From Pseudoalteromonas rubra (GTDB taxonomy: Bacteria; Pseudomonadota; Gammaproteobacteria; Enterobacterales; Alteromonadaceae), in NCBI RefSeq assembly GCF_005887095.1, contig NZ_PNCI01000016.1:124001-188000 (forward strand): 64,000 nt of DNA. Reading direction: 5' to 3'. Numbering within the stretch: the first letter of the stretch is position 1; each line of letters opens with the position of its first letter. The notes under the pieces were generated by a model. That model had not been told where the DNA came from, ran no database searches, and saw only the letters and a program-made list of their open reading frames with translations. Of the stretch, positions 10,113 through 21,067 are shown piece after piece. The translations under genes were made by a program, and so were the position numbers.

Positions 10113-13100
10113 AGTGATAAATGCTCCATATCTTGAGTATCTTCGGCTTCTTCAGAAAGTTGCTGGAACTGTTCTGTGCGCTTTTTCGCCTCTATTGCCT
10201 TGCCAGCAATACTGCGAATATCGACCGCATTGAAGATCTCAGCAATACCTATATTGCATCCTTCGCTGCTACGAATGTGATTCACCAATCGCACGATCAT
10301 TAGCGAGTCAGCACCGATATTGAGCAAGTTTTGTGTGACACTGATAGACGTTACTTCAAGCAAAGACTGACAATAGGCCTGAATGCGCGTTTCCATATCA
10401 TTCATTGGTGCAACATAAGCGTCATTGAATTGCGCCATATTCACATCAGGCAGCGCAGCCCTGTTTAGCTTCCCGTTGGCAGTCAACGGTATCGCATCCA
10501 GATATACAAATGCTTTTGGCACCATGTAGTGCGGCAACACATTCATCAGCATCACTTCCAGGTCATACCATTGTGGTACGACCGGTGCCGCTGAAAATAC
10601 CGACGCGGCTTCATTCTCAGGCTCAATGAACCCACCAATCAGGGTATGGATCACCTGACCTTCCTGGCTATCTATTCCGGTTGCCTGTGCAAACAACGTA
10701 TCTTTGATCAAACCGACCGGGCAGATCCCCAGCCCTACTGAGGGGAGATAGCACTGCAATGCCTGGCTGAGCTTACCAGCAGCCACATGGCTGTCTAATC
10801 CAGCTTGCTGCGCAACGATAAACAAGCTGAAGACAGCTGACGTCATGATCTTTAATTCCGCCCCCTGCACCAGCTCCTCTGTCACAGGCTGTTGCTCACT
10901 TAACCACATTAGCCTGTGGGTCGCTTGACAATACTCATAAAAGCCTGGTGCATATGGGTGTGCGCCATCAACTTCATTGTGCAAACGTACCACCAAACGT
11001 ACACCACTGCGCTCAGGCTCAGGTAAATAACGACGACATACAGCCATCAGTATATCGATATCCGATCCCTGCGCTTTTGTTGCTGTAAATTTACGATAAC
11101 TTTTTCGAGTCAATGCATTAAAAGTAAAAGGCACTTCTTCGTATGAGTCTGCCAAAGGAATGTCGAGTCTCGATGCCGCTGAGTGTACTTCTGAACAACT
11201 TGCCAGCTCTGACTGGCCGGTGGCCGTTGCTTTACGTAACGTCAGCTCGGATAAAATTTCCTGACCTACATCGAGTCTGGCGCCACCATGCCAGGGTAAT
11301 GACACTGGCTGATCGGATAAACACAGGTCCAGTCCCTCAACGCAGTCGAGTAAACCAAGCATATAGCCTGTTTCCAGTTCGCAGAACGCACGACTTTGCT
11401 CTTTGTACAACAGCTCAACCTGCGCCAAATGAGAGACCAGTGCAATGTTAACCTCAATCTCAACGCCATCTTCAATGACAGACAGCTGCTGCAAAGTATG
11501 GGAAACCGGCTCATACACATAGTAACCAGACGGCCAGCCCAACGCGGCCCCCGCACCATTGACAATTCGCAGATAAAGCCGCACGGGATACAACGCACTG
11601 ACTGATGGATACAAACCTTTTGTCGGCTCATCTTCCTGAATCTGCTGACGCTGATACAAAGCAAGTAAATTATGAATATCATCATCACACAGCACCGGGT
11701 GTGGCTGCTCAGACCCGGCGCTGGTTTGCAACGCCCGTAAGTCGATAGGCTTTAACATATCAACCTGAGGCAAGGCGCAGGTCTGAAGCACTTCAGAGTG
11801 AGTTGCCTGCGGCCCATTGTCTTTGATAATCGGCTTTTGCTGATAATTCGTCGGCTTGGCCACTAAATACGCAATCAGCTGATTGCGCCCTTCGTTATGC
11901 TTAGTCGTAACAACCGCGTTGTCGATTGAGCTATGGCGTAACAAGTGATGTTCGATTTCCTCCAGCTCAATACGATGCCCCTGCACCTTGACCTGCTGAT
12001 CCAGGCGTCCCAGAAACTCAATATTGCCATCATCTAACAGACGCCCTCTGTCCCCGGTTTTATAAAGGCGCACACCGGTAGTCGGGTGGGTAATAAAACT
12101 ACTGCGGGTTTTCTCTTCATCGCGCCAATACTCACGCGCCAACCCAATCCCGGCAATATATAAATCCCCCTCAACCCACAGAGGCACTTGATTTAATTGA
12201 GAATCAAATACAAAGAACTGCTGATTACTCAATGCTTTACCGTAAGGAATACTGCGTGACTGAATATCCACATCTGCAATCGCATAAGCTATTGACCAAA
12301 TGGATGCTTCTGTCGCCCCACCTAAACTATGCTGCTTACACTGCGGGAAGTGCTGGTGCACTTTCGCTGGTAAATTAGTAGCAATCCAGTCTCCGCTCAT
12401 CATCAACAAGCGCAGACTCTGGTTGAGGTAGTCAGGTTCAACAAAGTCTACCAACATTTGCATGAGCGCTGGGACGCTATTCCATACGCTGACCTGATGC
12501 TCATTAAGATAACGCAACCAGGCTGATGGCTCTCTGGCCTCTTCTGGCTTGGGCAGTATCAAAGTGGCACCTAGCCCCAGTGCGCCAAAAATGTCATACA
12601 CCGATAAATCAAAATTCAGATTAGACAAGCCAAGGAAGACGTCATCTGAACAGACTTGATAGCGCTCGTTGATGTCTAAAATGGTGTTCACCGCACCACG
12701 GTGCTCGATGGCAACCCCTTTCGGGTTGCCGGTCGAACCTGACGTAAAAATCACATAGGCCAGATCAGATTCCAGCGTCGCTGTGGGTTTCAATGCAGGT
12801 AACTGCGGCGTGACCTCTGGTACAGTCACCTCAAGCCAGTCCACACTGTCATTGACACGCGATACAGCAACCTGACTGCATAACGCCACAGACGCCTCAC
12901 CCTGTTCCAGGAGCTGCGAGATCCTGGATTCAGGCAGGCTGGCATCAATGGGTAAATAAGCCGCGCCCGCGCGCAGAATGGCCAATACGGCAACCACTTG
13001 TTGCCAAGATTTTTCCATAACCACGGCAACCAGAGAATTTGCAGTCACGCCTCGCGCCTGAAGTTGCAGCGCATAATGATGACTCAAATAGTCTATCTGC

Positions 13101-16100
13101 TGATAGGTAAAGGATTGCTCACCACTGATCACTGCAATTTTTTCAGAAAATTGTGCCGCACTTGACTCAAAACCCTGATGAAGCAAAGGAAATGCTCTAT
13201 CAACATAAGTGTCATTGACACGCTCGATGAGCTGTTTTTGTGCTTCTGGTAGCTGCAATAATGCACGCTTCTCCCAGCTTGCCTGGTCCGCCAGTGATGT
13301 CAGGGCCTGTTCAAATGACGTAAACATGTCATCCAGCATCGTTTCATCGAATAGCCCAACCACACTATCCCACTCAACCACCAATGCACCGCGCTCTTCG
13401 TACACCTTACAATCCAGCCATACCTGAGAGGTCTGAGTGACACCAAATACGTCGTCATAGTCAGACTGTTTGAGCGTGTCCAAACCGTCAAACTGGTCAA
13501 GGCCCAATGTACTGGTCAACACCACCGGGTAACGTAACTCTTCATCTCGTTGTGCATTCAATGCACGCTGAAAGGCAACACCGGAGAAGCTTCGATGGCT
13601 GAGATCTGACCACAGCTGCGACTGCAAACGCTCTGCACGTGCGCAAAAATGTGCATCAGCGTGTCGGTAATCTGCTTCCAGTAAGGTCAAGGTGGTAAAG
13701 TCTCCCACCAGCTGATTGACCTCAGGGTGAACCGGTTGACGATTAAAGAGCGTCATATTCAAAGCGAAGTGTTCGCTCCCACTCCAGGTGTGCAATGCGT
13801 CTGTCAGTACCCCCATCACAACGCCCGTCGGCGTCAGGCCATGGTTGGAGCCCTGTGCTTTTACAGCTTGCCAATGCTCACCGCTCAGTCGACACGCGCG
13901 ACGCTCAAAACGTGGGGCGCTGATTGTTTTGGGGTCCACCAGAGTCGGCAATGCAGGCCCTTTCGGGAATTGTGCCACGCGCTGTAGCCAATAATCCTGT
14001 GCCATCTGGTAATCATACCCAGACTGACCTGATTCTAGCGCGACCACATAGTCTCTAAAGCTCAATGACAGTGGTTGTAGCGACTGTTCAAGCAGCAACT
14101 GCGCAAACTCAGAAATGAGTATCATGGCACTGGAAGCATCCACAACCAGTGCATCAATACTGAAATGCAACAAGCCATCACCATTGCTCAATTCAGTCAT
14201 TCTGAGATCAAACAGCGGCCATTGTGTACCAGAAAAATGGTTATGTGACATGTCATCACGCACTTGCTGCAGGTGCTGTCCTGACTGGTTTGCAAGTGTA
14301 TAACGAATCACGTCATAGCCAGGTACAGACGGTAAGATGCGCTGCTGGCCTTCTTCAGTGAGGACCATACGCAACATATCATGACGCTGGATCAGGGTAT
14401 TCCAAACGGCACTGATACGATCAACATAGTCTTTATGGATCGGGATCTCCGTATAACTATGCGTACCGACATTGCTCAGTTCAATTCCACCTTGCCTGCC
14501 CAGCCAGTAAGCCTGTTGCACATCCGTCAAAGCAAAAGGTTCAAATCGCTGTTCAAAATCAGGGCTGATCGTATCCTGACGCTCAGCAGTCAGTGCTTCC
14601 TGCTCTGTGAATAACGACAAACTGCGAACCGTGTCATATTCCAGCAGGTTTCGAATAGAAATCGCTTTACCCAGTTGCTGCTGCATTTCGCCTACAACCC
14701 GGATCGCCGATAAAGAGTCACCACCGAGCGTGAAAAAGTCGGTTTCCACACAGACTGACTGATGCCCTAATACCTGCTTCCAGATCGCGGCGACCTTGGC
14801 CTCCATTGGTGTCTCAGATGCCACTGTACGACCATGACTGACAGTCAGCCTGGCCAGCTTCTTCTCATCTATTTTGCCATTGATGTTAAGAGGTATGTCT
14901 TTCAGATACTGGAAATGAGCCGGGATCATATAGTTCGGGAGTCGCGCTTTTAGCAGCTCTCTGAGTTCAGGCACATCCATAGGCGCGCCATTCCAGCTGA
15001 TATAAGCAATCAGTTGCTTAGTCGCATCACCTTCGCCAATACACATCACCGCAGCATCTTTCACCGCCGTAATATCGGCGATAATGGCCTGAATCTCGCC
15101 AAGCTCTATCCGGTAACCACGGATTTTAACCTGTTTATCTCTGCGGCCCAGATACACAAGTCTATGCTGTTCGTCGTATAACGCCATGTCGCCGGTACGA
15201 TAGAAGCGTTTGCCCGAATGAGCGGGCAACTGAATAAAGCGCTCGTCAGTCAGCTCGGGACGATTTAAATAACCACTCGTGACCCCGCCGCCGCCAACCA
15301 GCATTTCACCGGGTACCCCCTGTAACGTGGGGCACATATTTTCATCGACCAGTAGGATGTCATAACCTGGAAGTGGTTTACCTATAATGCTTTGCTGCTT
15401 TTCGTCCGCATTTTCATGGCTGATTTTATACTCAGACACAAATACCGTGGTTTCTGTAATACCGTAAATATTTAGCAACTCACATGCCGTGCCATAGCGC
15501 TCCGACCAACCACCAACCCGATTCAGGTTGAGCTTGTCTCCCGACAGGATAACCAGCCTCAGTGGCAGCAAACTGGTGTGCTGAGAGTCTTCATCAATCA
15601 ACGAATAGAAAGCACTGGGCGTTTGATTTAAAACCGTAATGTGGTTGTTCCGCAGGTACTCCCTGAACTCCTGCGGCGAGCGCCTGACCTGATTGTCAGG
15701 GATGTATAGTGTCGCGCCAAACAGCAATGCACCCCAGATTTCCCAAACAGAAAAGTCAAATGCATACGAGTGGAACAGCACCCAATTGTCGTCAGCACTA
15801 AACTGCACACTGGCTTGCGTGCTGTCAAAGAGATGATTCAGCGGACGATGGTTGACCAATACCCCTTTTGGCTTGCCCGTCGAGCCCGACGTATAGATCA
15901 CATAAGCCAGTTGATCAGGCTCAATGGTAGGCAGCTGATCGGTCTTCAACGCCTGTTCCGACAACTCATCAAACAGCCCATCGCTGATTTCAATGACTTT
16001 ATCTCCAGAGAGCTCACGACAACGTACACTGGCCTGTGGTGTGGTCAGCACCGCCGCGAGCTGCGCGTCTTCGACAATCAACTCGGTACGCTCTGGCGGG

Positions 16101-19100
16101 TTAGCCATATCGATAGGCACATACGCCGCACCACATTTAAGCACCGCAAGAATGGCAACGATCGTCGCCACACCGGGAGGCATAAATAGTCCGACCTTAT
16201 CTCCCACTTGCACCTGACGTTGTTGCAGATAAGCCGCCAAATGATCAGAACGCGTATCCAGCTGTGCATAGGACAACGCTTCTCCCTCTTCGGCAATCGC
16301 GATTTTGTCAGCATGGGCTTTAGCGGCAGCAGCAAATCGTGTCAGCACGGTTTGTTCGCTGCGTGCGACCATACTTTCAGCAGCCACCGGTACACTTGTC
16401 TGTGCAACCAGCTTAGTAAAGTCGACCTGACTTTGCAGATCAGCGATCATGGCAGTGAAGATTTCAATATAACATCGTACAATCCGGGCCTGGAACGGCG
16501 CAGGGAAAATCTCACTATCAATAAACAGAGACAGTTCAAACTGGTCTGTATTCAGATTCTTTGAAAATTCAGAGGTAAGTTTGTAGTTAGTCTGTAACTG
16601 ACCATCAAACGCCACGACATCCAGTTTATCTGATACCTGTTTATAGACATGGAAGCGGGTAAAGTTGAATAACGATGCTGAAAAGTCGAGTCCGGTGTCT
16701 TCATGAACCGCAGCTATCGGATAATGACGATGTGACAAGCCTGCCACTGACTGCGACTCCACCGCTTCGACAACCTCAGCCCAGCGCTTACCAGATAAAT
16801 CAACTCTGAACGGTTGAGCATTGAGGAACAAACCTAAAGTTTCGATACCGCCGTGACGCTCAGGGCGACCATTACATACATTACCCGTCAGAGTATCACG
16901 ACGCCCGGAGAGCATAGAGATCAAACACGTGTGTGCACTCAGGAGCACACTTTTTTCCTGACACTTGAGCTGTTTCGCGACCCGCTCAATGCCTTCACTT
17001 ATTTCAGCCGAAATGGGTACGACGACCCGTTCAATTTTGGCGCTCGGCTCTGAACTCCACCAGGGCAGTTGAACGCCTTGCAATAGCTCGCCCCAGTAAG
17101 CGCGGGACTGCGCCGAGTCTTGCGCCGCCAACTCTTCCGCCACATAGTAACGGTTCAGCAACGGAGTTTGTCCGGGTGTATAGTCTTTGTTCTCCAGCGC
17201 ATGCCAGTAACGGTCAAACAGCTCGGTATCAAAACTTGCCACACTCCAGCCATCCAGCAACGCATGATGAACGCATAAGTAGTAGCTAATTTCCTGTTCT
17301 GACAGAACATGAATCACCACTTTCCAAGGTGACTTGCCTGGATTAAATTCACTCACCGCTTCGTGCGCTTTCCACTGTGCAATATGGTGATCAATCTCAT
17401 CACGCGCGATATCTGTCAGATCGAAGACCTCGATATTGATCTCTGCCGTTTTATGCACCAACTGCAATTCGTGGTCTGCACTGACATAGAAATGCGTTCT
17501 GAGTGCTTCATGTCGGGTCACCATCTCTGTCAATGACTGGCGGAATAATGTGTCGTCCCAAACCACTCTCAATCGGGTACCAATAATATCGTGGTACAAA
17601 CCCAGCTGTTGATCTTTCTGCGCATGAAACAGCATACCCTGCTGTAGCGTTGTCATTGGGTAAGCGTCTTCAAGTAACGGAAAATAACCCAACCGGATCA
17701 GCTCTTCTTTTTGATGACTCTGCAACAACTCAAACGGGGCAATGGTTTTTTCCGGCTCAGGCGCGACATCACTGGCAACACGTACATTCTCAGCGAGGGT
17801 CCGAATAGTAGGGTAAGCGATGATCGATTTGGCATCGAGTATAATCCCCTGCTCGGCCGCAGCAGCTGCAACCCGAATTGCCAGTATGGAATCTCCTCCA
17901 AGCTGGAAAAAGTTATCCTCTACGCCAATGTGGTCAACTGTCAGAACCTCCTTCCACAGTACAACAAGCTGTTTTTCAAGCTCTGAAGTCGGTTCAACTA
18001 AGTCTTCTGAAAGGTCAGCAGGCACTAGCATAGACTGCAGTTTTTTATAGTCTAATTTACCGTTTGCACTGAGCGGGAATGCCGGCACCTCAACAAACTG
18101 GTTGGGTATCGCGTAGTGCGGGATCATGCCTTTGAGCTGCTCACTCATGTGCTGATAACTCAGTGCGTCAGACGCTTCTTTATTTGCAACGTAAAAACAC
18201 GCCAACGTCTTTTTGTCATCGTTGCGGGCCACCTGACAAACCGCAGCCTGTTGGATCCCGGTTAGCTGACAGATCGCATTTTCAATCTCTGCCAGTTCAA
18301 ACCGAATACCATTGAGTTTCACTTGTCGGTCGTTACGCCCCAAGTACTCCAGCTCGCCATGTGCATTCCATCTAACCAAATCACCCGTTTTATAAACCCG
18401 CCGTTGCTCACCATTAAGCGCAATAGTCACAAACTGTGCCGCAGTGAGTTCAGGGCGATTAATGTACCCTCTGGCTAACCCAACCCCTTCAATATGCAGC
18501 TCGCCGGGACACCCCAACGGTAGCAACTGACCATACTGATCCAGAACATGAAGCGTGATATTCTGGATCGGCCCGCCTATGCTGATCACTTCCAGAGCAG
18601 TGTCAGTTTGGCAAAATGAAACATCAATTGCCGCTTCGGTTGGACCATAAAGGTTATGTAAAGCCACACCGCTAACCTGCTGATAAAACGCGTCAACATG
18701 TACCTTACTCAGCGCCTCGCCACTACACATTACGTGGCGAAGCTGCGGGCATTGCTCAAATCCGTTGATATTCAACATCAGTTGTAACATGGAAGGCACA
18801 AAGTGTACGATTGTTGCCCCTGAGTCTTGTAGCACGCCTTGTAACTGTGCAGGCTCAGCGTGAACATGCGCCGGAGCCACATACAAACGAGCACCACAGA
18901 TAAGCGGTAAAAAGAACTCCCAGACTGAAACATCAAAGGTATATGGCGTTTTTTGCAACACCACATCCTGCGACGACAGCGCATAGGCATTTGCCATCCA
19001 TTCGATTCGGTTGACGGCGGCACGGTGCTCAACCATAACCCCTTTGGGCTTACCGGTTGAACCGGATGTAAACAGAACATAAGCCAGATCCGTTGCCGCT

Positions 19101-21061
19101 GCCTGATCCAGACTCGTGTCAGGACATTCAGCCTCATCCTGTTGCAATGCACTTAGCGTCAGCACCTTGCAGGGCGTATTCAATGTGCCCATATCTGCGC
19201 TCAGCACCAGCTCACAGTCTGCTTCATTCAATACATCATTGATGCGCTGTTCAGGCCACTGTGGCTCCAACGGCAAATAGGCACCACCAGCACGCTGTAC
19301 AGCAATAATCGCCAATACCATGTCGATTGAACGCTCAAAGTGCAGCGCGACGGGCTGATTAGCGCCAACGCCAGCGAGCTTCAATGCCCCAGCTATCTGG
19401 CCCGTTTGCATAATCAGCTCGCTGTAGGTGAGCCGCTGAGTCGCATCTTCCAGAGCAACCGCATCCGGCGTACGTGCCGCTTGCTGACAAATCAGCTGTG
19501 TCAGCGTGCTGTGTGCGCTAAACTCTGCCTCAGTATTGTTCCATTGCGCGAGTTGTGCGTGCTCATGGGGTAATGTCAGGGCGAATTGTGCAATCTGTTG
19601 TTGCGGGTTAAGTACGATTTGCTCCAGTAATGCAACAAACCGCTCATGCATTCGCGCAATCACAGATTCCGGGAAAAGATCCGTTGCATATTCCCAGTAG
19701 AGTTCAAGTCCCGAGGTTAACTGCATCACATTGAGTGACAAATCGAACTTAGTCGCTCTGGCCTGCAAATCAACACGCTCAACACGCGTGCCATCTGCAA
19801 GCTTTAACGTATCCTGCTGTGGCATCTGCATGGTAAACTCAACCTGAAACAACGGGCTATGACTCAGATCCCGTTTCACGTCTAGTTCATCCAGCAACGC
19901 ACTGAATGGAAACCCACTGTGCCGGCTACCCGCAACAAAAGCGGCTTGCTGGCGTTGGGCAAACTCGACAAAGCTTTCTTCAGTACGAAAACGATTTCGT
20001 AATACCTGAGTATTGGCGAAAAAACCAATGACATCGTCAAATTCAGGAAGCGGACGATTAAGCACCGGTGTGCCCATCAAAATGTCATTTTCGCCAGACA
20101 AACGATGCAATAGCACTGCAAATGCAGATTGCAGTAAATTGAACTGAGTAATACCCGTACTTTTCTGCACCAACTTTAACGCTGAACTGACATGTTCAGG
20201 GACAACTTTAGTTATGCCATTGCCACGAAATGACTGTGTCTGAGGGCGCATTTTGGTTAACGGCAAGTCCAGGCATGCAGGGGCATCGGCCAAATAGGAC
20301 TGCCAGTAAGCCGCGTCTTGCGCCATCTGAGTTTCACTATACTCTAACTGCCAATAAGTATAGTCACGGTAATCGTACTGAGACTGCACTGGTACGGCTT
20401 CGCCGACACAAAGCTGCTCATAATGTGCAAAGATTTGCTCAGATAACAACGCCATTGACTGACCATCAACCGCAATATGGTGCATCACCAGCAATAACAC
20501 GTGTGTTTGTGCATCTAGCTCAAACAACACCGCTCTGAGCATTGGTGGCGAAGTCAGATCAAAAGGTACTGCCACCTCTGCGGCAACCAGTGCATGCAAC
20601 TGCGCGTCATTGTCGACCTTGCGATGTGCCAGAGCAACCTCCTGACACGCCGTCACCTGTGTGATAACCCGATCATCAAAGTTATAAGCGGTACGCAGGA
20701 TCGGGTGGTTTTGCACCACCGAAGTCATTGCCGACGCCAGGTGTTGTTTGTTCAATTCACCGTGCAACTTGACGGCTGTCTGCAGGTGGTACTGAGACAG
20801 CTGATTGTTTTCCAGCTGAGCTAAAGTCCAGAGCTGCTGTTGCGCAAAGCTTGCGTCACAGAAATCAGCCGGCGCTTTCACCAACTGATTCTCTTTTGCC
20901 GTATTTTCAGTTAAGTATGCAACAATGGCATCCTTGTGCTGTCGTATTTCCTGTGCAATCTCAGGTGTAATTGCCTCTTTTTGCGCGCGTGATTTAAGTT
21001 TCCCTTCTTCAACAAAGAAAAAGATCCCCTGTTCATTCAGTTTTTTTAATAATTTTTCCAT
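10109..21061 (-). CDS. Nonribosomal peptide synthetase, C-A(Ser)-PCP-C-A-PCP-Cy-A(Cys)-Ox-like-PCP
   Basis: 3650 aa, three modules, with an N-terminal TubC docking domain. Module 1: C (HHIAVDGQS, about residue 197), A (about 670) with pocket code close to D-V-W-H-M-S-L-I-D, a serine code, and PCP LGGDSILAI (about 1057). Module 2: C with YPMTTLQQGMLFH and HHALLDGWS (about 1269), A (about 1727) with code near D-F-W-N-I-S-I-V-F, closest to threonine but altered, and PCP (about 2114). Module 3: heterocyclisation domain with the Dx4DxxS motif DALVVDASS (about 2307), A (about 2774) with D-L-Y-N-M-S-L-I-W, a cysteine code. A long insertion between A8 and A10 (about 3050-3500) resembles two diverged FMN nitroreductase/SagB-type halves: LYPSVSALYPVR near 3150, then RKSYRKF near 3317 and GLGICPVG near 3445. 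The last carrier reads IGADSLMIV. The gene sits 6 bases after its upstream neighbour. Whether the oxidase-like part is active is unclear. Confidence 0.95.
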   Translation of the reverse strand: MEKLLKKLNEQGIFFFVEEGKLKSRAQKEAITPEIAQEIRQHKDAIVAYLTENTAKENQLVKAPADFCDASFAQQQLWTLAQLENNQLSQYHLQTAVKLHGELNKQHLASAMTSVVQNHPILRTAYNFDDRVITQVTACQEVALAHRKVDNDAQLHALVAAEVAVPFDLTSPPMLRAVLFELDAQTHVLLLVMHHIAVDGQSMALLSEQIFAHYEQLCVGEAVPVQSQYDYRDYTYWQLEYSETQMAQDAAYWQSYLADAPACLDLPLTKMRPQTQSFRGNGITKVVPEHVSSALKLVQKSTGITQFNLLQSAFAVLLHRLSGENDILMGTPVLNRPLPEFDDVIGFFANTQVLRNRFRTEESFVEFAQRQQAAFVAGSRHSGFPFSALLDELDVKRDLSHSPLFQVEFTMQMPQQDTLKLADGTRVERVDLQARATKFDLSLNVMQLTSGLELYWEYATDLFPESVIARMHERFVALLEQIVLNPQQQIAQFALTLPHEHAQLAQWNNTEAEFSAHSTLTQLICQQAARTPDAVALEDATQRLTYSELIMQTGQIAGALKLAGVGANQPVALHFERSIDMVLAIIAVQRAGGAYLPLEPQWPEQRINDVLNEADCELVLSADMGTLNTPCKVLTLSALQQDEAECPDTSLDQAAATDLAYVLFTSGSTGKPKGVMVEHRAAVNRIEWMANAYALSSQDVVLQKTPYTFDVSVWEFFLPLICGARLYVAPAHVHAEPAQLQGVLQDSGATIVHFVPSMLQLMLNINGFEQCPQLRHVMCSGEALSKVHVDAFYQQVSGVALHNLYGPTEAAIDVSFCQTDTALEVISIGGPIQNITLHVLDQYGQLLPLGCPGELHIEGVGLARGYINRPELTAAQFVTIALNGEQRRVYKTGDLVRWNAHGELEYLGRNDRQVKLNGIRFELAEIENAICQLTGIQQAAVCQVARNDDKKTLACFYVANKEASDALSYQHMSEQLKGMIPHYAIPNQFVEVPAFPLSANGKLDYKKLQSMLVPADLSEDLVEPTSELEKQLVVLWKEVLTVDHIGVEDNFFQLGGDSILAIRVAAAAAEQGIILDAKSIIAYPTIRTLAENVRVASDVAPEPEKTIAPFELLQSHQKEELIRLGYFPLLEDAYPMTTLQQGMLFHAQKDQQLGLYHDIIGTRLRVVWDDTLFRQSLTEMVTRHEALRTHFYVSADHELQLVHKTAEINIEVFDLTDIARDEIDHHIAQWKAHEAVSEFNPGKSPWKVVIHVLSEQEISYYLCVHHALLDGWSVASFDTELFDRYWHALENKDYTPGQTPLLNRYYVAEELAAQDSAQSRAYWGELLQGVQLPWWSSEPSAKIERVVVPISAEISEGIERVAKQLKCQEKSVLLSAHTCLISMLSGRRDTLTGNVCNGRPERHGGIETLGLFLNAQPFRVDLSGKRWAEVVEAVESQSVAGLSHRHYPIAAVHEDTGLDFSASLFNFTRFHVYKQVSDKLDVVAFDGQLQTNYKLTSEFSKNLNTDQFELSLFIDSEIFPAPFQARIVRCYIEIFTAMIADLQSQVDFTKLVAQTSVPVAAESMVARSEQTVLTRFAAAAKAHADKIAIAEEGEALSYAQLDTRSDHLAAYLQQRQVQVGDKVGLFMPPGVATIVAILAVLKCGAAYVPIDMANPPERTELIVEDAQLAAVLTTPQASVRCRELSGDKVIEISDGLFDELSEQALKTDQLPTIEPDQLAYVIYTSGSTGKPKGVLVNHRPLNHLFDSTQASVQFSADDNWVLFHSYAFDFSVWEIWGALLFGATLYIPDNQVRRSPQEFREYLRNNHITVLNQTPSAFYSLIDEDSQHTSLLPLRLVILSGDKLNLNRVGGWSERYGTACELLNIYGITETTVFVSEYKISHENADEKQQSIIGKPLPGYDILLVDENMCPTLQGVPGEMLVGGGGVTSGYLNRPELTDERFIQLPAHSGKRFYRTGDMALYDEQHRLVYLGRRDKQVKIRGYRIELGEIQAIIADITAVKDAAVMCIGEGDATKQLIAYISWNGAPMDVPELRELLKARLPNYMIPAHFQYLKDIPLNINGKIDEKKLARLTVSHGRTVASETPMEAKVAAIWKQVLGHQSVCVETDFFTLGGDSLSAIRVVGEMQQQLGKAISIRNLLEYDTVRSLSLFTEQEALTAERQDTISPDFEQRFEPFALTDVQQAYWLGRQGGIELSNVGTHSYTEIPIHKDYVDRISAVWNTLIQRHDMLRMVLTEEGQQRILPSVPGYDVIRYTLANQSGQHLQQVRDDMSHNHFSGTQWPLFDLRMTELSNGDGLLHFSIDALVVDASSAMILISEFAQLLLEQSLQPLSLSFRDYVVALESGQSGYDYQMAQDYWLQRVAQFPKGPALPTLVDPKTISAPRFERRACRLSGEHWQAVKAQGSNHGLTPTGVVMGVLTDALHTWSGSEHFALNMTLFNRQPVHPEVNQLVGDFTTLTLLEADYRHADAHFCARAERLQSQLWSDLSHRSFSGVAFQRALNAQRDEELRYPVVLTSTLGLDQFDGLDTLKQSDYDDVFGVTQTSQVWLDCKVYEERGALVVEWDSVVGLFDETMLDDMFTSFEQALTSLADQASWEKRALLQLPEAQKQLIERVNDTYVDRAFPLLHQGFESSAAQFSEKIAVISGEQSFTYQQIDYLSHHYALQLQARGVTANSLVAVVMEKSWQQVVAVLAILRAGAAYLPIDASLPESRISQLLEQGEASVALCSQVAVSRVNDSVDWLEVTVPEVTPQLPALKPTATLESDLAYVIFTSGSTGNPKGVAIEHRGAVNTILDINERYQVCSDDVFLGLSNLNFDLSVYDIFGALGLGATLILPKPEEAREPSAWLRYLNEHQVSVWNSVPALMQMLVDFVEPDYLNQSLRLLMMSGDWIATNLPAKVHQHFPQCKQHSLGGATEASIWSIAYAIADVDIQSRSIPYGKALSNQQFFVFDSQLNQVPLWVEGDLYIAGIGLAREYWRDEEKTRSSFITHPTTGVRLYKTGDRGRLLDDGNIEFLGRLDQQVKVQGHRIELEEIEHHLLRHSSIDNAVVTTKHNEGRNQLIAYLVAKPTNYQQKPIIKDNGPQATHSEVLQTCALPQVDMLKPIDLRALQTSAGSEQPHPVLCDDDIHNLLALYQRQQIQEDEPTKGLYPSVSALYPVRLYLRIVNGAGAALGWPSGYYVYEPVSHTLQQLSVIEDGVEIEVNIALVSHLAQVELLYKEQSRAFCELETGYMLGLLDCVEGLDLCLSDQPVSLPWHGGARLDVGQEILSELTLRKATATGQSELASCSEVHSAASRLDIPLADSYEEVPFTFNALTRKSYRKFTATKAQGSDIDILMAVCRRYLPEPERSGVRLVVRLHNEVDGAHPYAPGFYEYCQATHRLMWLSEQQPVTEELVQGAELKIMTSAVFSLFIVAQQAGLDSHVAAGKLSQALQCYLPSVGLGICPVGLIKDTLFAQATGIDSQEGQVIHTLIGGFIEPENEAASVFSAAPVVPQWYDLEVMLMNVLPHYMVPKAFVYLDAIPLTANGKLNRAALPDVNMAQFNDAYVAPMNDMETRIQAYCQSLLEVTSISVTQNLLNIGADSLMIVRLVNHIRSSEGCNIGIAEIFNAVDIRSIAGKAIEAKKRTEQFQQLSEEAEDTQDMEHLSL

Positions 21062-21067
21062 GATGTA

